Assembly: GCA_963920525.1 (NCBI GenBank)
Contig: OY986438.1
Coordinates: forward strand, 120,960,420 to 121,024,419
Source: Dichetophora obliterata
Taxonomy: Eukaryota; Arthropoda; Insecta; Diptera; Sciomyzidae
Direction: 5' to 3'
DNA length: 64,000 bases
Under the pieces are notes generated by a model that was given only the letters and a program-made list of their open reading frames with translations, was not told the origin of the DNA and searched no databases. The position numbers and the translations under genes were made by a program. Shown here piece after piece: positions 23,700-34,991 of the stretch (positions are counted from its first letter, which is position 1; each line of letters begins with the position of its first letter).

Positions 23700-24567
23700 C
23701 AGTTGCGGTCAAAATAATAGCAGTGCCCTTATATTCATACATGTTTGGATAAATAATACTAGTCTACGAATTTCGGATCCGGTAAGTCCATTTTCATTCC
23801 TATATGTACTTTCAATACTCGTTCCAACTCCGTACTCAGTTTCCTCCTATATTGTAAAATTTTCGAGATACAGGGTGTTTCACGTTTTTGGCAAGTGTTT
23901 AGTATTATTAATCTTGAATCTAAACTACTCACCATAAAATAAAAAGTATAATTTTGTATTTTTGAAAACTTATCAACTTTTCCATCAATGTATCAACCAC
24001 TTTCGTGTCATGTGCTGTAGCGAAGCTAAAATTCTGAGATTATCCAACGAAATATCAACAAATTTTGTATCTTTTGTTTTAGCGGAACTGTAACCGTCCA
24101 AATTTAAAATGTCTTTTTTTCATGTAAAAATACACTTAATCAACAGTATTTTTTTAAATTCTAACTTTGGACAGTAACAGCTCCGCTAAAACAAAAGATA
24201 GAAAATTTGTCGATATTTTGTTGGATAATCTCAAATTTTTTCTCCGCTACAGCACATGACACGAAAGCGAATGATATACTTATGAAAAATCTGATATTTT
24301 TTCTAAAATACAAAATATTATTTTTTATTTTATGGTGAGTAGTTAAGATTCTAGATCAATAATACTAAACACGTACCAAAACCGTAAAACACCCTGTATC
24401 TTGAAAGTTTTACAATATAGGAGGAAATTGAGTACGGAGTTGGAACGAGTGTTGAAAGTACATATAGGAAAGAAAATGGACTTACCGGATCCGAAATTCG
24501 TAGACTAGTATTATTTATCCAAACATGTATGAATATAAGGGCGCTGCTATTATTTTGACCGCAGCTG
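23700..24567. mobile_element. Palindromic Tc1/mariner-type MITE of 868 bp
   Basis: The ends CAGTTGCGGTCAAAATAATA and TATTATTTTGACCGCAGCTG are flanked by TA on both sides. The arms pair along almost the entire length, e.g. CTAGTCTACGAATTTCGGAT (23770) with ATCCGAAATTCGTAGACTAG (24490), and CTTTTGTTTTAGCGGA with TCCGCTAAAACAAAAG near the centre. The transcript would be one long hairpin. It is inserted in LINE-C. No transposase is encoded. The termini share the GCG..CAAAATAATAGCA theme of the Tc1 element at 7468-9306. Confidence 0.85.
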
Positions 24568-25750
24568 TATGTGGTAAGATTATTCTAATAAATTTAATCG
24601 GAACGCCATCTTCTCCTATTGCACTTGATTTTCTTTGCTTAACACATATTCCAATATCTAGTTCACTAACAGGTGTAAATTCAAAGAGATTATGAACATG
24701 AAGCTGTGTAAGGGAAATCGTGTTATTGCTAAAATTAGAGGTGTTATCTAAGAAACAATTATTTAGTAAGTCTGGATCAATTTTACATACCAAGGATGTC
24801 TTATTACGTACTCCTAGTCTTTTTAAATTATTTCACAGAGTTTTATTAGGAAGGGAAAGATTCAATTTGGAAGAGAAGTATTGGGACTTGTACAGTCTGG
24901 TAAGATTTACAGCCGCATTTCGGGCCATTCTGTAAATCTCCCAGTTAGCTGAAGATGGGTTGATTTTCCAAAGCTTGTGCAGTTTATTTCTTATGTTTAT
25001 GGCATTAAGAACATCCTGCGAGAACCGTGGACAAGATGAATTTTTCACTGTTATTGTGCGGATAGGAACATGCTTATCGAACAAAAATTTGACAGGGCTT
25101 AAAAGGGAACTAAGTTTGTCATCCACAGTACTGAGTTGCCAGCAATCATTGAATGAGAACATAGACACATCAAGAAGCAAGGAGGAATAATTAATATTTT
25201 TAAAATCACGATACAAAAACGACGTTGAAGTCACATTACGAGATAGATTTACATTTAACGTGCAGAAGATTAAATCGTGATCAGATATGAAGAATATTTG
25301 GTCAATCAGAAAAACAAGCGAAGTGTCCGACACAATGAAATAATCTAGTAGACTGGGAGCAGTATTATTAGAAAACCGAGTGGGTACGGTAACATTTATT
25401 ACAGATAGACCTACTGAAGATATTTAATCATGCATTGATTGCTGTAAAGGATCATTATTTAAGAGGTTGATATTGAAGTCGCCGCATACTAAAATTGTGT
25501 CGTTATTCAGAATGTGGTTTGACAATTCACAGAACAATGGGTCCACAGCATGACATTTATTGGGATTATATACACATGACAAGAGGATTTTGGTGCTTTT
25601 ATCAGAAATACAGATGTTTATATATTCAATACTATTGCCACTTGATTTACTTAAAATTTTGGAATTCAGATAAGATTTACGATAAACCGCAACTTCCCTT
25701 CTTATAAGATCTGTCATTTCTAAAAACATTGTAATTGTTAATACTACAAG

Positions 25751-26015
25751 TGGTCCAAGCAGAGGAGACTCCAATACACCTACTTACAAACTGCGACGCC
25801 GTGGCTCGCAGGCGTAAACTAGCACTGGGGAATTATGAGCTGAGTCTAGAGCAGGTTTCATCCCTTGAACCTAAGAATATTCTCAAATTCATTAGAGAAA
25901 TAGGGCTGGATGAAATTCTGTAATCCGCAAACCCAGCGGAGCTTTGAGAAGGAGGTACAATAGATCTCATTTAGGTCGCAGTACGCATCTCCACCACACA
26001 ACATTAACATTAACA
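25751..26015 (+). mobile_element. Short 5'-truncated LINE insertion (LOA/R1-like C-terminus) with 13-bp TSD
   Basis: Flanked by identical 13-mers TTAATACTACAAG at 25738-25750 and 26016-26028. The plus-strand frame reads EETPIHLLTNCDAVARRRKL, then ALGNYELSLEQV and IREIGLDEIL-stop (25923). This is the C-terminal Cys/His tail typical of LOA/R1-like ORF2 proteins. It is followed by about 90 bp of 3' UTR and a tail of AACATT repeats. It lies in the endonuclease region of LINE-C, opposite strand. Confidence 0.75.
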
Positions 26016-26215
26016 TTAATACTACAAGTTGCATCGCTTATATTATCAGACAACCACGTTTCAGAAATGCAAATAACGTCAACCGATGATTCTTCAAAAA
26101 TATATCGTATATAATCCAGTTTAGCCGCATTTAAGCTTCGGGCATTAAAATGGACAACATTTAGACCACCATGTTGTCTACATAACTCCTGAATTAAAGT
26201 TTTTTGATTTTCATT

Positions 26216-26639
26216 AAAGCCAATGAATTGAATTTTTCATAATCAATGAACTAACTTTTTTCATAAAAAAGCAAAAATCCATGGAAAAACATTTTTCCTT
26301 AAATGCAAAACTTTATACACTTCTCTGTTCTAAAATTAAAAATGTTATTCTTTTTTTAAGTAACACAGATCAACAGCAAAATTAATGCAAAAGTTCTGAA
26401 AAGCGTTTCCCAAAATTTTGCTACGCTAAATATTATGTCATTACCAGCTTTTCCAGCACGTTTTCACGACATCAAAACTTTTTAATAACAGTTTAAAAAA
26501 ATGTACAAACCATTTATTCAAACAATGTATTTATATGAAATTAAAATTTTGTTTATAAGTGAATTTTGTGTAAAAGACCTATAGAAATATTTTAATAAAA
26601 TAAACATTTTGGGTATTCGAGGGTAGTCTAAAAAGGTTA
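26216..26639. other. AT-rich DNA
   Basis: Beyond the recognisable 5' part of LINE-C nothing can be assigned. Confidence 0.5.
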
Positions 26640-26925
26640 CGAACTTAACGTGAAGATTGCAGCAATGTATTAGAGTCTTGGCGCCAATTAATTACTGTAG
26701 ATGAAACTTGGATAAACCATTATACGCTCGAAACAAAAATACAGTCACAACCGTTGATTGCGAAGGGGGAATCGGCTTAAAAGAAAACGGTTTTTTCGGC
26801 TAGGAGAGTGCTGGCGACCTTTTTCGTGATAGTCATGGAACTATCTTAATTGATTATATACAAACATTAAAAACCATTACATTACTTGACAAGCTGAAGG
26901 TATAAATTGAGAAAAATGGGTACAT
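26640..26925 (+). pseudogene. mariner (DD34D) transposase relic
   Basis: The plus frame near 26651 reads EDCSNVLESWRQLITVDETW, then INHYTLETKIQSQ and AKGESA-stop. After two in-frame stops it gives SARRVLATFFV and a frameshifted KLKV.IEKN. VDETWINHYTPE-type sequence around the first catalytic Asp and the KGESAPKK theme are diagnostic of true mariner transposases. Only the middle third survives, with stops. TIRs are not seen. Confidence 0.7.
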
Positions 26926-26929
26926 TCGC

Positions 26930-27662
26930 CAGGCGCATACGCAGGAGATTTTTAAGGCAAGCATCCCCCGCCCCCGAAATGGACAAATTTCATCGAGCAC
27001 CGATAGCAACTCTCAGCAATTTCATATTTTGTGTCAATAAAGTTTTTGATATATGTCCGGTGCCCGTGTCGGTAAATGTCCGACCTCTGCACCGAAAGAA
27101 GTGCTGGTTCTGGAACACCTTGGGCAGGCACAATGTACGAACGAAGATCGATTCGGGCACTCGTCAGTTTATTGTGTCCGAATATAGTCACTCTGTTTTG
27201 AACACTTTATTGACGTAATACAGACTTACTATGGTACTATTTCAGGTACATTTCAAGTTACTTGTTGGGTATGATTCGGGTACATTATAGTTAAGACTCA
27301 GGCCAGTTTCGATACATATCAGCTACTTTATTGACACAATATATAAATTTTTTTCTAGGGTCCTGTTCGCTGAAGCTTGTTTGTATTCGTCTTAATATCA
27401 ATGTGCGATACATTTTTTTTCCATAAACTTCGCAGTTTCTCGTTACTACTCGTAGCTTTTAAAAATAAAATTGAGTCCGATACTCTGGACTTTTGTGCCT
27501 GAGTAGTTTCGTACGGACACAAATTGTTTCTCGGGATGGTAGCCGTTGTGTGCTTGTGGTCACGACAAAGATCTTTAGATGACATTGCACATTGGAAAAA
27601 AAATATAAAAAGACCTAATTTAAAACATTTATTATGAAATGACTATAATAAAGAATGTATTT
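26930..27662. other. Unassigned intergenic DNA
   Basis: Short frames on both strands at 26907-27218 and 27355-27585 have no recognisable motifs. GGTGCCCGTGTCGG, CAGGTACATTTCAAG and similar phrases suggest an old repeat but no family is named. Confidence 0.4.
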
Positions 27663-28845
27663 TATAGAGTGATACAACTTTGAGTTGGCATCACTGCTTT
27701 ATTTAACCACCCATTTAACAGCTGATAATTGTTTTTTGTTTAATTTGCTTTGACATTTTATTCTGGGAATTTTTAATCAAAATATTGGTTCTGTTCGTCA
27801 AACTTATCGTGCACTTTGTCCATTTTATGGCGTACATAATCGTCCTTCAGAGCTGCTAATTTGAAGAACAATAGATCATTTTCGGACCACATTTACTGTT
27901 ACTGATAATGTGCATCCCGTGAAACGCCGAACAGTGCGCACTGAAGAATCTGTAGCCGCTGAACAGGAAAGCCTTGAAGATGATCCTAATCAATAAATTC
28001 GTCGCTGTACTCAGCAACTGGGATTGTGTCTTTCCACTTTTTGGAAGATTTTACGAAAAGATCTTGGATTAAAACCTTTCAAAATTCAACTTGTGCTGGA
28101 ATTAAAGCCGAACGACCATCGTATGCGCCGCCAATTCGGCGAATGGGCTGAAGCACAAATTGAATTGATTTTGAATTTCCATGGAAAATTTTATTTTCCG
28201 ATGAAGCCCATTTTTGGTTGAATGGGTACGTAAATAAACAGAATTGTCGTATTTGGAGTGAGGAGAATCCACAAGCTTTTGTCGAAACACGATTACATCC
28301 ACAGAAAATTACTATATGGTGCGCTTTATAGGCTGGCGGAATCATTGGCCCATATGTCTTCAAAAACGATGATGGTCGGAATGTTACTGTCAATGGTAAA
28401 CGGTATAGGAACATGATTCGAAGTTTTTTCGTACCTCAATTAGCTGGCATTAATCTTGCTGATATGTGGTTCCAACAGGACGGAGCCACATGCCACACAG
28501 CGGGCGCTACAATTGATTTACTCAAGGAAACTTTTGACGATAAAATAATATCACGAAATGGCCCAATTAATTGGCCCCCAAGATGGTGTGATTTAACCCC
28601 ATTGGATTATTTTCTTTGGGGTTTTGTAAAGTCACTTCTCTACGTCTATAAATCACAAACAATTGAACACCTGGAAATCAACATTCGAAGAGTTATCGGC
28701 GAGATACGGCCGCAAATGCTGCTAAAAGTTTGTGAAAATTAGTGTTCCAGATTTTGCCCTGTACGAGCCAGCCGTGGCAGCGCGTTATTGATATTAAAAA
28801 TATATTACTATGTTTAAGTATGATTTAAACTTGTATCACTCTATA
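27663..28845 (+). mobile_element. Diverged DD41D (rosa-type) transposon, copy 3
   Basis: TATAGAGTGATACAACTTTG at 27663 and its inverted partner AACTTGTATCACTCTATA ending at 28845 form the termini, with TA at both edges. It encodes a transposase relic on the plus strand. The termini differ from those of copies 1 and 2, so it is a separate lineage. Confidence 0.8.
27770..28790 (+). pseudogene. DD41D transposase, broken
   Basis: The N-terminal part reads NIGSVRQTYRALCPFYGVHN with stops. It continues as VKRRTVRTEESVAAEQES and LCLSTFWKILRKDLGLKPFK (HTH region). A frameshift near 28200 leads to DEAHFWLNGYVNKQNCRIWS (first Asp), then VTVNGKRYRNMI, WFQQDGATCHTAGAT (second Asp) and CDLTPLDYFLWG (third Asp). 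The spacing between the second and third Asp is 41 residues, as in copies 1 and 2. The frame ends at 28742 (VCEN-stop). At least one frameshift and several stops; inactive. Confidence 0.85.
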
Positions 28846-28979
28846 AAAAACACCCGTTACATAGAGACTCAGAACTTTTTTTGTAAACAATATTCCAAAA
28901 TAAATTTTTTGTTTGCTTTTAAATGAGTCTTCTTCCCGCTAGGTGGCATAAAAAAGTAGTCCTTTTCAGGCGGTGCACA

Positions 28980-29873
28980 CAGTGCGCTTTTTCGATTTTA
29001 GGATTTGTATTATCTCAGAAACTATAAAAGCTAAGGCCATGAAATTTTTACAAATAAGTTTTAGACTAAATTAAGTAACAGCACAAAAAACATTGGAATT
29101 AGAATAATTGCTTATTTAAGTTCTTAAAGAGTAAATTTAGTTTATTTAACTTCACTTAAACGTCATTAAATATTTCAACTCCGATAACTTTTAGATATAT
29201 CTCCTATAAAACAATATTACCAAATTAACGAAATTAAAAAAAAAATTAAAAAATGATTGCTGATACAAAATAAGCTCTTAAATTATTAATTCTATTTTAT
29301 TTTATTTAAATTTAAGAGAGCCTACAAATTGTCTTGGAAATCAGTGCATTTTGGGGCAAAATTAGATTTTTAAAATTTTAGTATCTAAGGTTTTTCATTT
29401 TATGATATTACGATATTTTATGATAGTTATAACCTTCGACTTTAATAATGCTTAATAAGCTAGATATTTTCTACTAAATTTTACTTTAATTTTCATTCCT
29501 TGAAAAATTTGCAGTCATATTTCAACGATTTTTCTATTTTTATTTATTAACTTTTTTCATTTTATTTTATATTAAATGCAATGACGATTTAGACATATAA
29601 AAGTTCAAAAAACAAAAACTTGAAACAAACTTTGTGCTCGAAGTTACTATTGTTTAAACTTGACTTTATATTTTGGGTTTTATTGAGCTTATTTTTGTTA
29701 AAAAGTTTCAACTTTGACGAATTTTATAAACAAAAACCATACAATACATCAAGTTTTTAATACCACATTCAGAATACATGTTTTGTAGTCTGGCGAATAA
29801 AAATATTTTTTTATAAAATTCAACAACAACAAAAAAAACCCAAATGTCATCCTATAATTAAAAAAGCGCACTG
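28980..29873. mobile_element. MITE with CAGTGCGCTTTTT ends
   Basis: CAGTGCGCTTTTTCGATTTT at 28980 pairs with AATTAAAAAAGCGCACTG ending at 29873, and inner TAGGAT also matches. The left neighbour is CA and the right is TA, so a TA duplication may have decayed. The interior is AT-rich and non-coding. Confidence 0.5.
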
Positions 29874-31680
29874 TACGGTGTCAAGATATTTTGGTCCTAG
29901 TTTGACAGAAGCAAAAAAATCAGAGTGCATATCAATAAGGGTACTTGTGAACAAGGGCGTAGGCAATTGCCCCTAAATCTGAGATTGTTTTAATCGATGG
30001 CTTTTTTAATAGTTTCTATATGTTATCCTTTTTTAATGTGTAGTTTTACCTTTTTCTTTGGATCTAGACCTGAAAAAGTTAAAAGCATATCAAACCAAAC
30101 GGAAAGTTAAAACTTAGATATTGACATGAAGTAGATAATATGAACATTTTTAGATTTATAATTAAATTGTGACATTTTCATGATTCTACAAGGTTGTAAT
30201 TTTGAGAGTAATTTATAAATACATGTGCAATAGAACGTTCGCTGAGCACATTAATAAAAGTGAAAACATGGCTACGGTCAACGATGTGCGATGACCGATT
30301 GAATGGTGCACATATTCTTATCTATTTCAAGTTTATAACATAATTTAGAAAAATTTTGGCAAATTTGTGGCAGAAAATCAGGAAAACATTCTAGTCGAAA
30401 CTATTGACCGTTTTGCGGAAAATCCTCGCCGATTGATATTTAAATAAAAAATGAATTCTTTTAAAGTTTTTTTCTAAATGACCTTGTTATTTATTGTGTT
30501 GATTTTATATTATTTAAATACAAATTCTAAATGTTTGGTAGTTTATTAGTTGTTTTTGTTTATTAATTTATTGAATTAATTGTTCTAACTTTGACCTAAA
30601 GCTCTATAAACGATTTTAAACTATCAAACAAATAGAATTTGTATTTAAAATCAATTAGGATTTAAACTGTCAACATCATTTTTTTTTGTTTAGTTTTTTG
30701 TATTATTTTGTTGAATTTTCCTTAGTCTGAGTTTTTGTGAATTTTTTTTAATTTTTTTTAAACCAAATTTTTTAACAATATCATATGTTAAAATGAATTT
30801 AACCAGAATTTAAAATATGTAATTTTATTTAATCTCATGGCTTACGTTTGTTTGATATACAGAAGTTGAAAATTTTTTTCCCGAGTCGATTATTTATAAA
30901 AACATCAGGTAATACATTCAAGACACATTCAAGACATACAAGACACCATTAATTCATTTTGAACTATTTTCATTGACTCGTAAAATTAATGAATGGAAGA
31001 TATGTTAAACAAATTTTTACAGGGTCTTGCCTCCCTTAAGGGAGTACTATTACTATTATAAGTAATAGTAATTAAGATTTGAAAGAGAGTTTAAGGAGCA
31101 CGAGGCTAATGATATAAGGAAGCTATGACGGATTTAAACGAATTCAAAACGGGCCGCCGAAACATTAAAGAGCAAAATCCGCGCTGACGGACTCTGCTGA
31201 CGGAAGATCTTATTCATTTGTATGGGTGTAAAAAACTCGAAGAGCACATTTTGTTTTATTTGATAGAATAAGAATTAGATTAAAGCAAAATTTCGCCCAA
31301 ACATACGTTTTTTAACATTTTATACCATTTAGATAATTACTTTTCTAAAAATTTTCCCATCATCTTAATAGCTTTATTTACATGGTAGTATTTCTAAGGT
31401 GAACATCTAGAAAAGTTACTAAATTTAACAAATATCTTATGTTCTCTTCGTACACTGGTGACACTATCCAATTTGTATGAAAAGTCGGTTGCTGATTTCG
31501 AAAGTCAACACTTTTTTTTTAATGCTGTAACGTAGATTCCGAGATATCGCCAGATGTGTATTCTTATTCGAATTAAAAGATAACAAGATAATAATTTTAC
31601 AGCAATTCCTATTGAAAAATCTATTTGCACTATTCACAATATTTTCATATCATCCTGTCTAAACTTTATTTAAATACTTT
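29874..31680. other. AT-rich intergenic region, no gene recognised
   Basis: A frame near 30220-30440 (KNFGKFVAENQENILVETID, then RFAENPRRL) looks protein-like but carries stops and could not be placed in a family. The rest is low-complexity AT DNA. Confidence 0.4.
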
Positions 31681-31689
31681 ATGTAACAC

Positions 31690-32060
31690 TTAATTCAGTT
31701 ACACTCTAAAATTCAAACCGTTTCCATAATTCGCGATCTTGGGGTTATTTTCGATTCAAAATTTACATTTATGCATTATGTCAACGGCCAAGGCCGTCTC
31801 TTTACTTGCTTTTATACGAAGAAACAGCACCAGTTGTTCTGATTCATTTATCCTCAAAATGTTATATCATGATCCATTACCACCTTATAATTCGCGGTTA
31901 ATGCTTTTGGGACTTAAATCTCTCGAATCAAGACGCAAGATTTCATCATTAACTTTTGTACTTGATGTAATTTCTGGAAAAATAGGCTGTTCATCTCTAT
32001 AAACTTATTATTACTTTCAATATTCCAATAAGACATCAAAGAAAATCAAAATTGTTCTAT
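31690..32060 (+). pseudogene. LINE-D: short fragment of a non-LTR RT C-terminal region
   Basis: The plus strand reads IIRDLGVIFDSKFTFMHYV, then in a shifted frame KAVSLLAFIRR. A deletion joins this to LPPYNSRLMLLGLKSLESRR and DVISGKIGCSSLL. These are the conserved phrases after the RT domain in jockey/CR1-like ORF2 proteins. No catalytic motifs remain. Confidence 0.65.
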
Positions 32061-32374
32061 GTAAAATATTGTAAAATTATAACGCCTTAAATGAGTTAAC
32101 AACTAGAGCTTTGACACTATTTAATAAGCTGTATATATCTCATGAATTTGATCTCTTCGTTCCTAAACAAATTATCAAAAACTTAGTTAATAGTATTTTC
32201 TTATTATAGTAATATTATAGTAATATTTCAGAATTGCACAAAAGCTCACGGATCGACTTAAATAGTTTGACTGAGTGCCTAAATGCATTAATAAAATGCA
32301 TCAGTGTGTTTTATTTTAAATTGGTTGAGGACTATTTAATCAAAAGCCTGAGGTTTACGGGTTTTAATCAAAAG

Positions 32375-32800
32375 GTTGAGGTATGCTCAGCCGCTGCAGG
32401 GTCAGACAAAAGATCCTCAAACTTTTGCCAATAAATAAGAAGACTTAATGAAATTAATGCTCTGATTATATTTGCTGCTTTATTGTTAAAGTTGTAATTT
32501 TAGCAGTGTATACAGTATTCAGGTATATATATATAAATATTTTTTCTTAGTGTATAATTCTATGAGTAAGTCTTTCTTATTACAGCACACATTATTATGG
32601 ATATATGAAACAATAAGTCGTAAGTGAATCTGCCTTTGGAGTTCTCGTATGCTGGTTCTCGTGCGGTGACTCAGGAAAATTCGGTGATAAATGGCATTCG
32701 GTGAGGTTCGGTGATGGTCGGTGTGACAACGACTTAGGCAAGACCCGACCACGCTGCTTTATTTAGCATTTTATATTGTGATATTCCGTTTATGTGAAGC
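32375..32800 (-). mobile_element. LTR retrotransposon relic, copy 3
   Basis: On the minus strand an LTR-like region has a short CACCGAA series (ATCACCGAACCTCACCGAAT, near 32700) and a poly(A) signal (complement of 32479-32484). Its end lies near 32430, followed by the leader motif at 32428-32375 (GAGGATCTTTTGTCTGACCC, then GCAGCGGCTGAGCATACCTC). The motif aligns with those of the relics at 1.1 and 16.0 kb. Confidence 0.5.
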
Positions 32801-32959
32801 CGACGTGATGGTACCACTAAATAACTATTACTTAAAATACTTAATAGCTAAATGTATTCGAACAAGCCATCTTACGATAGCTCGCTTTGAAACAACGGAC
32901 TTGTTATTTTCAACAAGAGTACGACGGAGCAAAGCACTACGCTTTCAAGCCGAGTCTAA

Positions 32960-33386
32960 AGGCTGGATTAGCCAAGCGTAAGGTAACGTAGCGCGACGTT
33001 GCCAATTGTCAAGCTAAAATCTGTTTAATGATAAATGTGTACAAGTCGTTACCGAAATCGTAACGTGGCGTGACGCAGCGTAGAAGTCTGTAGAAAATAG
33101 ATTTCTACGCAACGTTACGATTTTTGGTAGTTCGACAGCTGTGTTACAAGCGAAAAAATTTGTTTAACTTCACATTTTTGTAAATTTTAATACTATATAA
33201 GAAAGAATGCAATCTTTTATTGACGAGGAGAAGTAAATAAGCCTTCTAGAATAAAATGAGTGCCCTGCACTACGCCGCCTGCACTACGTTGGATTACGAT
33301 TTCGGTAATCGCTTATCCTCGAGGCAACGTCGCACTACGCTACATCCCGCTGCGCCACCTCACGTTACGCTTGGGTAATCAAGCCT
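32960..33386. mobile_element. GC-rich MITE, Harbinger-like (TAA flanks)
   Basis: The ends AGGCTGGATTAGCCAAGCG and CGCTTGGGTAATCAAGCCT are flanked by TAA on both sides (32957-32959 and 33387-33389). Internally, CGTAGCGCGACGTTGCC is mirrored by GGCAACGTCGCACTACG. The 3-bp TAA duplication is the PIF/Harbinger signature. The GC- and CpG-rich body stands out from the AT-rich surroundings. No ORF of note. Confidence 0.7.
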
Positions 33387-33849
33387 TAAGTCTGACAAAC
33401 TGCACACTCTTATTAACCCTCACATGTAAACTTTATGAGAATTATAACATCGTGCACCAGCGTGAATGTTAAATTTGCTCGTTTAGCTCGTCACTAACAT
33501 GTAGTTGTTTTGTTTATTTTAGTCGTTAGGTTTGTTGTAGTTGTTGTTAGATATTGGCTGGCTGGTCTCATGCATGCTGTGTGTTTGTGTAGTTGTTGCT
33601 CAAAATAAAATATTCGATTTGTAGGCACAGTGGTGTAGTAGGCCAGTGGCGTAGTGGGTAGGGTGCAACTTTGGAACGAATCAGAGCCCGAACAGAATCA
33701 AAATTCGTTACGATCTGCGATCCTCTCTGGTCGCAAGACACACAGAACGCGTCAGATTAGATTATCATAAGATATTTGCAGTTTATCAAAAACGTTTGCA
33801 AAAACATTATTTTTTAATTCGACAAAAACACATTTGTCGATTTATCAAA

Positions 33850-34167
33850 AACTACGAGATAGGATTTAAAGTGATATTGATTTACGGAATCAACAACCAA
33901 TTTTATGTAGGTAATTCGGTCCTTTATGGGGCATTCTGCCCTATATACTCAAAACCACCACCTATAAATTATCATGGTAATCGAATGAGAGGTTCCGGAA
34001 TTTTTGGAAAACTACTAGAGCGAATTTAAAATGATGTTGATTTTCGGAATAAACAACTAATTTTATATAGGTAGTTGCGTTGGAAATTCGGAAATAATTT
34101 TGTTTGTTCAGAAGGGACATTCTACTATATATACGCATTACCACTATTAATAAAATTTCATGCTAAT
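33850..34167. repeat. Two degenerate tandem units of about 160-190 bp
   Basis: TTTAAAGTGATATTGATTTA at 33866 and TTTAAAATGATGTTGATTTT at 34025 start two matching units. Both contain CAAC(A/T)AATTTTAT(G/A)TAGGTA and a later (A/G)GG(A)CATTCT phrase followed by TATATAC. Confidence 0.55.
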
Positions 34168-34169
34168 AA

Positions 34170-34580
34170 AGCCCGTATGATACTTCATTGCTCTGTCCAA
34201 TTTTTATTCATTGACAATGAAACTAGAGCAGTTGAAATAGTGCTAAAGCTAAAATGCAAGAAGTATGAGTGTATACGCATATAGTACGAATTGGACAAAA
34301 AAATGTGCGACGCACAGCATTTTCAATGCATTTTTCTTGACGTTTCTCTCAATTCGTGACTCGTTAAGTTTCGATCAAATAGTAAGTGTCAAAAGCAAGC
34401 TTGAGCTCTTTCCAACGTAGCCAATAAGAAAAGAGAGATAAGATAGTAACGTTGCGGAGATGTAAAAAATTGACACGATGTATATTTTCATCCTTTTCTA
34501 CAATATATATCTGTTTAGCCTACGCGCCACTTGTTTTCAAATTTTGAAATTGGACAAAACAATGAAATATCATACGGGCT
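34170..34580. mobile_element. Harbinger-like MITE, tandem copy 1
   Basis: The ends AGCCCGTATGATACTTCATT and AATGAAATATCATACGGGCT are inverted and flanked by TAA (34167-34169 and 34581-34583). The inner end TGTCCAATTTTTATTCATTG is mirrored by AAATTGGACAAAAC. 411 bp, non-coding. Confidence 0.8.
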
Positions 34581-34583
34581 TAA

Positions 34584-34991
34584 AGCCCGTATGATTCATT
34601 GTGTTGTCCAATTTTTATTCATTGGCAATGAAACTACAGCAGTTGAAATAGAGCTTAAGCTAAAATTCAAGAAGAGTGAGTGTATATGCATATAGTACAA
34701 ATTGGACAAAAAAATGTGCGACGGACAGCATTTTCAATGCATTGTTTTTAACGTTTCTCTCAATTCGTTCGTCGTTAAGTTTCGATCAAATATTAAGTGT
34801 CAAAAACAAGCTTGAGCTCTTTCTTCCGCAGCCAAGATGAACAGAGAGATAAAATAGTAACGTTGCGGAGAGGTAAAAATTGGCATGATGCATGTTTTCG
34901 TCGTTTTCCAACAATATATATCTGTCTATCCCACGCGCAACTTGTTTTCAGATTTTGAAATTGGAGAAAACAATGAAGTATCATACAGGCT
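34584..34991. mobile_element. Harbinger-like MITE, tandem copy 2
   Basis: Same family as 34170-34580, in the same orientation, starting AGCCCGTATGATTCATTG and ending GAAGTATCATACAGGCT. The single TAA at 34581-34583 serves as right flank of copy 1 and left flank of copy 2. The right flank of this copy is CAA, a decayed TAA. Its length of 408 bp nearly equals copy 1. Confidence 0.8.

Larger units (their letters stand above)
21970..26215 (-). mobile_element. LINE-C: CR1-like non-LTR retrotransposon, degenerate, twice interrupted
   Basis: On the minus strand, endonuclease, RT and C-terminal segments are followed by a 3' UTR ending in a simple tail (CTTATAAATAAATACAAATA) at about 21975. The body is interrupted by a palindromic MITE (23700-24567) and by a short 5'-truncated LINE (25751-26015). 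Assignment to a CR1-like group rests on the style of the RT motifs (SKAFDKVSHK, GVPQGSILGPLLFSIF) and is inference. LINE-E at 39-43.3 kb is a close relative on the opposite strand. Confidence 0.75.
22449..26215 (-). pseudogene. LINE-C ORF2 (endonuclease / reverse transcriptase), broken
   Basis: Reading down the minus strand: endonuclease start NVVHFNARSLNAAKLDYI and VICISETWLSD at about 26150-26050, ILVCGDFNINLLNND near 25480, then FFISDHDLIFCTLNV near 25280. Next come the linker and RT: HFRPISILSPFSKV, QSGFRLGHGCNSVEV, LLDFSKAFDKVSHKYL and GVPQGSILGPLLFSIF at 23636-23142. The position of YADD reads HAYANDIQI near 23090, so the first catalytic Asp of that box is Asn, beside in-frame stops. 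The C-terminal domain is at 22880-22449 (KIVNLGYCMNSSLSC, YSDVVYSKLDSSS). Inactive. Confidence 0.8.

Noticed and set aside
33641..33705. TGGCGTAGTGG as a tRNA A-box
   Set aside because: No B-box at proper distance and no stems, so not listed as an RNA gene.
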